NCBI GenBank assembly: GCA_936450465.1
Contig: OW388291.1
Coordinates: 77,090,436-77,154,435, forward strand
Direction: 5' to 3'
Origin: Gibbula magus
Lineage: Eukaryota > Mollusca > Gastropoda > Trochida > Trochidae
DNA: 64,000 nucleotides
In this document: piece by piece, positions 10,565 to 22,500 of the stretch
Layout: each line of letters opens with the position of its first letter
How positions within the stretch are numbered: position 1 is the first letter of the stretch
Made by a program: the position numbers and the translations under genes
The notes under the pieces: model-generated
The model's input: only the letters and a program-made list of their open reading frames with translations
Databases searched by the model: none
What the model was told of the DNA's origin: nothing

Positions 10565-13500
10565 CTATTTTCTGATGTTGAACCGACTGCAATATGTGTT
10601 GATGGCTTGGTCCTTATCAACCCTGGGGAAGTCGCTTGTCAGAGGGGGTGGAACAGTTCTCGCCCTTGGGGTGATCCTGTGCTGCTTGTCAGTGCGGGCT
10701 TGCTGGACAACTTGCTCCAGTAGTTTGTCTACATAGCCTGAAAACAAATGGACATGCATGAATACATACGCACATCTATACAACTGCAATGCATTTAGTT
10801 AAATGGTCCAACAAAATATCAATAATTGACTTTTGAGAAAGGCAAAATTAATAATAGCAATGTGATACTAGTTGATTTATGATCTTGACTTTTCCATGGT
10901 TCTCCATTGTTGGTGTCACTGACTAGAAGTCACATTAATTGTCCCCCCAACAAAATATATTTCCTTACACAAGAGTGTAAATGTGTGCCTTATTATGAGT
11001 ATTCCATGTTATATTATGAAGTGCCATGACTTTCATCTATATCACTTAACAAAACACTGACTTACCAAAGGTCATAGCACCAGTGACTTTGTGCAGGATA
11101 TGCTGGTCCTTCTTGTACTTCACGTACTTGACTTGGTACCTTGCCTGGCCGTGCTCATCAACAGCCTGGGACCGGCACCCATTCTCATTGTAGTGGAGGG
11201 CGGACAGGTAGAGTCTGAAAAAATTAAAGAAATAAAATTATAACCTCTGACAGGACCAATTTATAATAATTTACTTCCTTGAAATTTTACACCACTGAAG
11301 AAAATATCACATGAGAAATAGTATGTATTCCAGCCGCCACAGGTGGGATGATTAATGGGGGCCAAATGCTGATATATCAAACAAATGAGAAGTAATTATA
11401 TCAACAGTCACCTTGAAAGCATTCCCAGATAGGAAAACCCTATCATCTTAGGTGCGAAGGTGATGATGACTCTATGGAAGGTCTCAACAGACGATGTTTG
11501 GTGGTGTGGTGACAGCTTCTTCACATCACGCAGAAGACGGGCATTTTCAAGCACCAAACCAAGCTTCTCAGCTACCTTGGATCCTATAAAACAACATGAC
11601 ATATTTAGACGGTTTCACTAAAGTTATTTTGGTGAATTCTAAGTGACATAATTTGTCTATTAGAAGGAAACCGATTGTTAGGTATTAATTTATTTCACAT
11701 ACTCAGATTCTTTTAGTTTATTATTCATTTCATTAGTTCAGGCAGAGTAAGTGAGTAATTTGAATCACATACAAATGTTTTAAATGGTTTTATTTAATCA
11801 ACGATCACTCATGAAAAGTGTATCTAACAGAAAAACCAATTCAAATTTGAATTTGAACATATATAGTATTTTGGATTGTATTGACGTCCATAAACAAATT
11901 CATTTCCTGCAAGGGCAGAAATGATATGTCTTCATACCTGACTTCAACCATTTTCTCCTTGGAGCATCAGTGCCTATCAAGGGATGTTGACATGTCTCGA
12001 ATCTTGGTCCGTGGCCTTCATGGATGTTCTGCACGTGGTTGATTACGGACCGCCACTTGTCAAGCACTAGCTCTGTGTCGCCGGCAGGGGATGAGGCAGG
12101 GCACCAGTACACATGGTTGACAATGCTCTTTATCCAAGGGCCAAGCGACTCGCACTCCTTTTCCTTGGATAGAGCTGTCAGTTTCTTCCTGAGACCTGGA
12201 AAATGATTATAAAATTGTCATCCATAGGTGAATTGATGAAGAATGAAGTTCAGTTTCTGGATTGTTAAGTTCTTTATTTTTATAGTCACATAATACATTT
12301 ATTGCAAAATAAATATTTATGAGGCTAGGTGAGGTGACATGGTGGTAAGCACCCACTTTTATATTATTTCACTTTATATCTGTGGCTTGTATTATTGCAA
12401 GGAGGAAAGCTGCAACATTATGGTGGTTATACATTCCTGTAAAACATGTAAGCTTCTGCACAGGAATTGCTTATAATAATCCTACTCTAAACGATGCAAA
12501 AACAAACAAGTTACATGATAGAACCGCCTCTCCTAAAACATTAAATATCATTAATACCTTTAGCAACATGCCAAACATCATAGTAATGTTGTGTTGTGGG
12601 CATCGACTCTCGAACCAGCTTCTGTATCTGGGGGTGGCGGTCAGTCACGAGCGTCCCAACTGTCAAACCTTCATCCTCCAAGTGTTGAACACTTCGAATG
12701 AAGCCCTCTTTTTCCATTCCATTCGAGTTCTTCACCTCGTTCGACTGTAAACAAAAACAATGATTCCTAATTTAAGCTTGTATATATAGAGAAAACAAAC
12801 TACAGTCTGATATTATTTTAACAGTTCAATTGTAGTTTTCTTTACGGTACTAAATATTGGCAGGGAAAACAAGTTCCATAATAACTCTGTATATGATAGT
12901 AATTTATTCCTAAGTGTTATTTAATAAATTCTCTAAACATTTACACACCTATATTGCCACACCCCTTATGAAATACACACATCTGTATCTGGTGTGTTGG
13001 ACCTGTTGGTCATAAAGTTAATTAGCCAAAGATATTGATTAGTTACCTAACATTAAACTTTGACTAGCTCTTGATAATTACACTACTTCACACCTGACAG
13101 GAGAGTCATAAAGTTATTACCTAACATTCTACCACATAGTGACATACCCCTGTACATGATGGCATTTAAGCCATAAAGATAACGACATTTCCGATTAGCT
13201 AATACACAAAAAGGCATGGTAATTATCTACAGCCTTATGTAACTTCATTCAATGATCAATAGCCTTTATTGAAACTTCATGAAGGTAATTAGAATTGACA
13301 ATAGACACATGACAATATATTTACAAATGTTTTCAAACAAACACCATCAATGTACAAGTAAGCATTATCTAATAGTGCAATTATACATATTATAAATATT
13401 ATATATTGGAAAAAAATTGGAAAAACAGTATTTGAATAACAATTACTCATTTGTACAGGCTGACACAAATCATCCTTTTTATTTTGAAAAGATTTGGGTT

Positions 13501-16500
13501 GGGGGAGAATAGAACAGAATACAATAGAATATTTGAGGGGGAAATTTGCATTACATGAGCGTGACTTAGGCATGAGGAGAAAGACAATAATTTCTCAAAA
13601 TGTAATATTAACGTACATGCACAAGTTCAACATGAAGCACTTTCTTGGTCTTGAGTTCCATCACTGTGTATGAGCCGAACTTGGCGTTGTGTCCTGGTGT
13701 GTCAGCTCTCCCATCTCCTCCAAGTACCAAAGGCATGTCAAGCTGTCTGAGTTTTTCAAACTGGTCTTCTTGTTCCTCTATCCACACTTTTTCAATTACA
13801 GGGTTTAGTATTTCTCGCTGATGTTTGAAAAAGGAGTTCACACTCAATGAGACAAGTCCGAGATGTTGAAATAGGGTAAACACTTTAGATGGTAAAGATC
13901 CAGAAAACAGGATGGAGGCCGAGAGAAGGATGTTTCCCGCTGGGTAGTTGCCTAGAAAGGGTTGGCTGCACCAGTCGCGCCGGAAAGTACAAGACCTGCA
14001 CTGTTGGGACACTGTCAGTAAAGTTCCTTTAGAAAGACGCTGAACTTTAGACTCGCTGCTGCACGCCGGACACACACTGAAGAGCTGAAGGAGCTGACTT
14101 TCAAAGACGATGTACTTTCGCTCTTGAGTTGGTGACGAGTCCTCACTGAAACACATTATGAGTTACATAAATGAAATAAGTATACAATATGACTGGATAA
14201 TTTCATGGATTTCTAATTCATTCAATATCTGCTTATTGTCACCACTGTGGGTAACCTATTTTCCGTACAAAGTAAATGAATTATTAATTCTGTTTAAAAT
14301 ACACTATGAAAACTTTGTAGGGGACAATGGAATAACTATTTAATAGTGAATTGTGTAATCAAAGTGATTTGTGTTCATTGGGACTCTGAGAACAAAGTCA
14401 TTTATTGCCCGAGTCTACTAAAAAATATTCACTTTTCATCATGATTGAGATATAAATATCAACAAGATAAGACTAGAGTCATCATCAATTTGGAATTGTT
14501 AAAATAAATGTTTAAGACACCACTTTAGTGAGTGGGTAATACACATTAACATCAAACATAGTTCAATTCTGACTCAAATAATAGATGTGAATGAGTTTTT
14601 CACTTGAAAAGTGGCTGATAGTATTATGGCAGGGAAAAATATTGCAACGCCATGTCGCAATGCATTGCGGTGAAACCTTCAAGCATCGACTGTAACTTGT
14701 AAGCCATGGGTGGCATTGCACCCAAACCTTACTGCGTGTACAACAATTCTCTACGGCAGACAAAGTTGGAGTGCCCCTGGTGGGTTTCGAACCCAGGACC
14801 TCTTAATCGGAAGCTAAACACTCTACCAAGCTCCGAAAATAAATAATTACGGACAAACAGCCAGAAATGCGTGCAAAACAATAATTTCAATATCCCGAGA
14901 ATGCATGTAAGAGTTTACCTTATAATATCAACTTCTTCATCGCTTTCCATGGGGTGATCATGTGGCAGCCATGTTGGGTCAGTCTCATCATGGTGGGGAT
15001 CCTGACCAGCATCAGGGATGTCATGATCCTCTTCAGGTTCTTCAGGCTCACTGGGTGGTTCCAACAGTGAACACTGCACTCCTGTCGTCACCATCAGCAC
15101 CGGTTCAGTAGATGTACCTGTTGGCAATAGTGAGAATGTTGTTCCATAAAAACACAATAAATTGGACAAGTCTGGTAATCAACTTAGGAAATGTTTACAT
15201 TGAGAAAACAATGAAATAGAAAATTATTGTTATAATCCCCATAATATATTCTGAAACCAACAGTTACTGTATTGTCAAAAGATGATAGATTTAAAAAAAT
15301 TTAATAACAAATTTTTACTTTGAGTTATTTCTTTACAAATTGGATTAATAGAATCGACAGTAATTTTATTAACAATATTGCTGGGATGCCAGGAGGTACA
15401 AATTTCAAAGTGAAAATGGTATGTACCCTTTGTTCTGACATTAGGCCTAGTTTGAACTCTCACTGATCTTTTCTTGAATCCATATCTCTTAAGTGTCTGG
15501 CAGGCTCTGGAATTAGTAGGGACTGGTACCTTAAACAAATGTAAACAAAATACATTTTCATTTCACATGAAAAAAACTACTTTAAGACCAAAAAATAAAA
15601 AAATTCGAACCAACCTGCAGAGGTTGCAGATTCTTTGAAGGGATCCTCCTTGGGGTACATATAGCATACAAATCCTAATTTTTAACTTGATGACAGATTG
15701 TAACTTAATTTTTAAAAATAACAGTAAAAATAAGTTTAAAAAACACAAAATAAGTGTTTTCCGAACGTGTGACCACCCTGTGTAGAGCCCCATCCCAGCG
15801 CAAACCAAGGGATGTAACTCTAATCTCACCACTTATCAATCTAACCATGTCAGACAGAATAAGGGGAGGTGGGTGGCCGTACCCCTAGGAGGATCCCTTC
15901 AAAGAATCTGCAACCTCTGCAGGTTGGTTCGATTCTTTTTCAGAAGGGATCCTCCTTGGGGTACATATAGCATAAGGCAGACTCCCAAAGAAGACTTAGG
16001 ATGTGGATTCTGTCTGTATACTAAATACCCCTTAAAAGTGCTCTACTCAATCCAAGAAAGGTGTCACACTTACCAGATCACGTGACCTCCCGCGCCGAGG
16101 GCTGAGGATGGATGATCCCTTGGGGACTAACCAATCGGCTAACCAGCCTGATTACCGTTATTCGAGCCAAATACCCCCCCCCCCCCCCTCTTTTTTTTAC
16201 AAAAGACTATTGGGGAGCAATAGGAGTAAGTATTTCCCGCTAGGCAGTGCCACCGGGACACCTGCTGCGGAGGATATAAATGCCCAAAACAGTGTAACTG
16301 GTTAGGATGAACAATTAAGGTTAGTTTATTAGTCTTCTTAGAAAACTGAACTGAACCAAACTCAACAATAACTCGAAAGCTCAATCAGCTAGAGAGTGTC
16401 AACTCTGCCCACCTGAGAGAACCGACTGACCAAACCGAGCGCGCTCTCTAGAGTGCCTGTCTAGTTGGTAGTGTCGAATGAACGTGCTCGGCCGGCTCCA

Positions 16501-19500
16501 GATAGCGGCGGAGCAGATCTCTTCGATGGGCAGAGCCGCAGCGAACGCCTTAGACGTTGCAACCGCTCTAACCGAGTGAGCTTTCAACTGACCTGGGGCC
16601 TCTAAGCCCTTGTGAACGTAGCCCATGACAATGGCAGACACTATCCACCTGGATATTGACTGCTTTGACGCCGGCAAACCAGGCTTGCTACCTCCGTAAC
16701 AACAGAACAGTTGCTGATCCTTACGGATAGCCCTGGTACGTCTGATATAAGTCTTAAGAACCTTGCGCACATCCAAAATGTGTGCATGGTTTCCAGTGGA
16801 CCCCGAAGAGGCCGGCTGCATAAGAGTCGGCAGTTCGATAGGAGCCGTCACATGGAACGAGTGGTCGACCTTGGGAGGATAGCTGTCGGGCAGCCTGATA
16901 CTGACTCTGTCCTTATGAAAGACAGTCAGTTCGGGATCAGCAGACATCGCATGGATGTCGCCTACCCGCCTGCCCGACGCCAAAGCCACCAAAAAAGCGG
17001 CCTTCCACGTCAGAAGCTGCAGTGACAGTGCGTTCAAGTCTTTGAACCCCGGACCTGAGAGCCAATCCAAAACAATTGAAAGGTCCCAAGTGGGGCTGAT
17101 ACGCCGGACAACCGGACGTATCCTGTCCACGTCTGCTAAGAAACGCTGTACCAGTGGATGCGATCCCAAAAGAGCACCGTCCACTGGTATGTGGAAAGCA
17201 GAAATAGCCGTAGAGTATCCCCTGACAGTCGATGCGGCTAAACCAGCATCTAACCTGGACTGGAGGAACTCCAAAACAGCGACTAGATCTGTAGAAAAGG
17301 GATCGAGAAGCCCTCTATCGCCACACCAGCGCGCATAACAGGCCCATCGATCTTCATACTGAAGGTTTGTCGAATCCCTCCTCGAAGCCAGTATTGTGTC
17401 TGCAACTCGTGCAGGAATACCGCTCTCCTGGAGGCGATTCCGGACAGTGGCCAAGCCACCCACTGAATCCTGGGATTCGGGTGTGGCGCCCCTTCCTGAA
17501 ATAGTATGTCTCGTCTCGAGGGTAACAGTACAGGAGGCTGTACGAGAAACCTGAGAACGGACGGGAACCAACTCTGAGCCGTCCAAAGTGGTGCGATAAG
17601 CACCAGGAGGCGAGCTGGTTGATTGGTCAACTGAGAAAGAACCCTGGGGATCAGAGGTACCGGCGGGAACGCCCATAGTACTCTGTCCGTCCAGTCGATC
17701 GCGAAGGCGTCTCTGGATAGAGCCCTTGGATCTGGAATTCTTGAGCAGAACACAGGTATCTGATTCGTCATCCCTGACGCAAACAGATCCACCTGGAACG
17801 ACCCGAACAACAGGGAGATAGTTCCGAATATCCCCCGGTCGAGCATCCACTCGTGAGGTGTTAGGATGCGCCGAGACAAAGCGTCCGCACGGACGTTGTC
17901 CACCCCCGGGAGATAAACAGGGACCACCTGAATGCTGAACTGGTCGCACCACAGTAGGAACTGCCACGACTCCTGAAGGAGAGATGGAGACACTGTGCCG
18001 CCCTGTTTCAGAATGTAGGATATGGCTGTTTGGTTGTCCATCTCTAGACGAACCACAAGCCCCCTGATCCGCTCTTTGAAGCACTCGAACACACGTCGAA
18101 CTGCCCTGAGCTCTAGCACGTTGATGTGCAATTTCGACTCCTCCTGTGACCAAAGGCCCGAGGCTGTCAGGTCTTCCAGGACTCCCCCCCCAGCCTGATA
18201 GGGAGGCGTCTGTCTGGATGGTGACCGAAGGCGTTGGAAGCTCTAGCGGTAGACCCTTGAGAAGGTTGCTCTCGGAAACCCACCACCGAAGATGCTCTAG
18301 CACCCAAACCGGTGTGGTTAGAACCTTCTCGAAGCTGTCCGAGTGTGACCACATTCGTGCCAGCGCTTGCTGAACCGGTCTCATACTCAAGCGAGCTCTC
18401 CAAACCACGTCCACTGTCGCCGTCATATGCCCCAACAACTGAAGCCAAGTCCTGGCTGTGTGGGTTGGCGATTGAAGGAACAAGTGGACTGCCCCGATCA
18501 CTCTGGGCACCCGATCCGGGGCCAGGGACACGGAACCGGAGGCCGTATCGAACCTTGCGCCCAGAAAGACCAGGTCCTGTCTGGGGGCTATGTCTGACTT
18601 CTTCAGGTTGATGATCCAACCCAGCTTGAGCAAGATGTCTAACACCTGCTGGGTGGCTTCCTGATTTAGTTCTCGAGACAAGGCTCTGATCAGCCAGTCG
18701 TCCAGGTACGGATGACAACACCTGCCCTGCGACCTGGCGGCCTGCGCCGGTATCAACATCAACTTGGTGAATACCCTCGGAGCAGTTGAAATGCCGAAGG
18801 GTAACACCCGGAATTTGTAACAAGCCCCGTCGAAGGAGAACCGAAGAAACTCCTTGAAGTCGGGGTGCATTGGAACATGGAGATAAGCATCCTTGAGGTC
18901 TATTGACGACAGCCAATCTCCCCTCTCTACTGACGCTATGACCGTTCTCAAGGTTTCCATCTTGAACGTTGGAACCTGTAGACTGCGATTCAAATATTTC
19001 AGATTGAGAATCGGTCTGAACCCTCCGTCCTTCTTGGGTACCAGGAAGTAGGTCGAGTAATAACCGCTCTGTTCCTGACCCTTCGGTACTACCTCGATGG
19101 CTGCTTTGTCTAGCAAAGCCTGCACCTCGGCACGAAGGACTTCCGCCTTCTCGGGCAACTCGGGCACCTTCGTGTGCCGTATCCCGGAGAAAGTCGGTGG
19201 GTCGTACTTCCAAAGTGGTAAGTGGCCCTCCCTGAGTGTGGACAGGACCCAGGTATGTGAGGTGACTTTCTCCCACTCTGAGATGAAGTGAGATAGTCTG
19301 CCCCCCACTGGAAGACCTCTGGAAAGACAGTGTACCCCCGTCTCCGGCAGCATTCGAGCTGCTGGAATTTTGGGTGGTGACTCGGGCTTGGGAGGACCTA
19401 GGTCGGCTTGTTTTGCTTCCCTCGGCTCCGAAAATTCCGCTGGCCTTTATGCCCACGGAATTGCCCTTTCTTTCCCTTCCCCTTGAATCTCTTCTTGTTG

Positions 19501-22500
19501 CCCATAGGGCCATTCCAAGAAGCTCGACCGGAACCCCCCGGCGTGGGGTATAGGTCATCAAGGGGGGAAGACCGCACTCGCTTTTCTTGCGGAGCTGGTT
19601 CCTCGAGGAGCACTTTAGAGTCCTCGAAGGCAACCTTCTGCTCGGCGGCTTCCTTGACTACGGCCTGCGATCCAGGAAAGAGGGTTGACCCCAACCTGAA
19701 AGGCAGGTTCTGCAAGGTGAGGCGTGTGGACTGCGAGTACTTAGACGTCGCTAGCCACAGCCGGCGCATCCCCATAACTGCGCCCATTATCTGACTCGAG
19801 GCACTCCTGATTGAGTCCCGAGCCAGATAACTTGATACCTCCGCCAACTGCTTCTGGAACGTGGTCACCTTAGTGCCCAGTTCCTGCATCTCTGCCAGGT
19901 CCTTAGCCTGCATAGCAGCAAGGTAGGCCCCGTGCACTGCTACCCTCAGTTGTTGGGCTCCGTTCCTATATGTGTCCTCGTGGGCACGGAACTCGGCCTT
20001 AAACATGGCAGCCTGCGACAGAAATGGAGGCAGTCGCCGGCCCTGTTTGCCTACAGAAGGCTGCGCCTGAGCGCCGGACAGGGTGACGGAGGTCAGGACG
20101 CATTCGTCCACAACCGGAAGGTCGAAGAGACCGTCCTCTCCCAACTGGTACCTCTTGTTGAGTTCAGGCAAATCAGCCTTCGTACGGGCACCAGAAAGAA
20201 GAGGATTGATCGCCTCGACCAACAAGCTGTCGATGATGCGGAGCCTGGTCGCCGGAGGCTTGCTGGGAGCAAAAGCCTCCCCCGGAAGTCGGAACTCCTC
20301 GGTGACCTGCTCCGGAACGGGAACAAGCGTCTGCGGGATAGCGATCGCTATTCGGTCACGCGTCTCCTTTAGAAGCTCGGCGAGCGAAACAGCACGGCCG
20401 GATTCCTCATCCTCCTCTGAATACTCGGATTCCTCCTCCTCCGGGTCCCCGGCACCGGAGCCACTCTGCAGTGACCCAGTGTCCGAAGCCCGATCTCGGA
20501 TTGTCCGTTTGAGAGGGATGCGGTACCCGGCGCTGCTCACCGGCGCTCGTCCCCCGACCGGAGCCGGTCCCCGGGGCTGCGACGGCACCGGCGCCGAAGC
20601 ACCGGCGCTCTTGCCCTTGGGGTTAACGGCGCCCCTCGACGTGCTCGGCACCTCGGCACCTTGCACCGACGAGGGGGCTTTGATTACTTGAGCACGAGGC
20701 AGAGCCGGAGCAGTCTCTCGGATGCCTACGTCGGGAGCCACTACCTTGCCGGGGCCTGCGCCCGGTTCAGTAGTGCCCCCGAGGTCGTTACCTGCACGAG
20801 TGCCGGCCGACCCTTGGGCATCAAGGTCCGGCAGGGCCACGACGGTCAACTCCTTACGGAGCTGTTCCATCATCGACCCCACCATCCCCGTCATCTGCCC
20901 TTGGATTATGGTAGCGATAGCTGCCGCGTCCAGATTAGTATTAGTCATGGGTGTGTTAGCAACAGCAACGTTTACGTTAGTCTGTGGTTGTGGAGAAAGA
21001 ACTGGAGGGGGAGGCGAACCCCCCGCAGCCGGTGACCCCACCTCCATATCCGCCTCATCCGATGAGGAAGAGGGGACAGGAGTGGATTGCACCTTCTTTT
21101 TCCCCTTACCCTTTGACTTACACCTTTTCTCTTTAGAGGGTGGGATGGCCCCTTTAATTTCCTGCCCTGCCTTCTGGAGGTTACGGAAGAAGAGCATGTC
21201 AATGCCCCTCTCCTTCTTCGCCCTTGGTGTGAAGTTGAGGCACAGCTGGCAGGTAGAGTCGTCGTGCTCATCCTCTACCAGGCATGCTAAGCACCTGTCG
21301 TGCTTGTCAGCAGGGGGGATGCGGGACTTGCACCCCAAACATTCGGTGAAAGACTGCAAGTCAAACACAGAATGTTTAGGGGTGTGCATGTGTGTAAGTG
21401 CAATGTTTATGTTTCATAAAAGTGCATCATACAAACAAACGCAGAGGGGCTACTATAATAACTAAGCACTCGGCAAGTAATAAATAGTAAGCCACTGAAA
21501 GAAATAGAGCATGAATATACCTAGTATATCTTGCCGACTGAGACGATAACCCCGAGAATGAAAAAAATTAAAAAGGGAGAAATCCTCATCAGTAAAGTGC
21601 TGCCCTAAAATGCGAAGCATGATAAAGAACCTCCAAAACAAACAAATCTCAATACAAGAATAGCAAAGTACTAACACATTGCATTTTGTTTGAGATCCGC
21701 CATTTTGAGCGTTTTCCATCCGCCATTATTCGAAGCATACGAAGCACGTGCGAATTGAAAAACGAAGTTACAACGCGACAAAAACCATATAAGTAACCTA
21801 AACATTCGCCTCTACGAATAAAAAGGGGTTACCACACATACAGTATTCTTAGTCTTGTCCATTTTCATCAAATTGTGAAACTCAAGTCAAAAGGTCTCTC
21901 AAACAAAAACACGTCTTGTCTGGTCAATGACAGATTGATAAGTGGTGAGATTAGAGTTACATCCCTTGGTTTGCGCTGGGATGGGGCTCTACACAGGGTG
22001 GTCACACGTTCGGAAAACACTTATTTTGTGTTTTTTGAACTTATTTTTACTGTTATTTTTAAAAATTAAGTTACAATCTGTCATCAAGTTAAAAATTAGG
22101 ATTTTTATGCTATATGTACCCCAAGGAGGATCCCTTCTGAAAAAGAATCTAGTTGTTTGGACTGGCTTTAAGTTCAAAACACCCATTCATAATGAACTTG
22201 GGGTAAATCATCAGAGAGACAATAACAATAAGAATAAATCTTGTAAGTCACATGTAAAATGTCCTGCACAATGAGGCAAGAGTGGGCACAACCAACATAC
22301 CCCCATTCTCAAATGCATGTGCATGTTTATGACAGTAATATATAACTTACAGTTTCATCATCAATAGTGTCGCAGTCAGTGGCAACAGTCGCAGTTGACT
22401 TGATCGGGCTGTGGTGTTCTATGGTGGGGTTGGTGACTGGCAGCTGAACTTGGGATAGGGATAGCAAGGCCTCTGTGACTCCTCTCAGGGTTTCCTCTGG

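Larger units (their letters stand above)
15606..22148 (-). mobile_element. Full-length DIRS-type tyrosine-recombinase retrotransposon
   Basis: The 6,543-bp insertion is defined exactly by comparison with the empty site in copy 1 (5694/5695). From its 5' end (right side, minus strand) it has an inverted terminal repeat, gag-like ORF, RT, RNase H, tyrosine recombinase, internal complementary region and the second inverted terminal repeat. This is the order of DIRS1-like elements, which replicate through a circle and integrate with a tyrosine recombinase. There is no target-site duplication. Terminal repeats are nearly identical to each other, so the insertion looks young. One apparent lesion is a G8 homopolymer that shifts frame between RT and RNase H. 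Confidence 0.93.

Noticed and set aside
18167..19633. Long minus-strand ORF (488 codons) overlapping the DIRS RT
   Set aside because: It is in a different frame from the RT motifs and shows no homology-like blocks; the GC-rich pol region simply lacks stops there.
19408..21465. Several plus-strand ORFs of 124-247 codons opposite the DIRS gag
   Set aside because: These are antisense shadows of the GC-rich gag ORF, without starts, splice sites or motifs.
15606..22148. LTR retrotransposon or integrated virus
   Set aside because: Terminal repeats are inverted, a tyrosine recombinase replaces the DDE integrase, there is no protease or envelope, and there is no target duplication.
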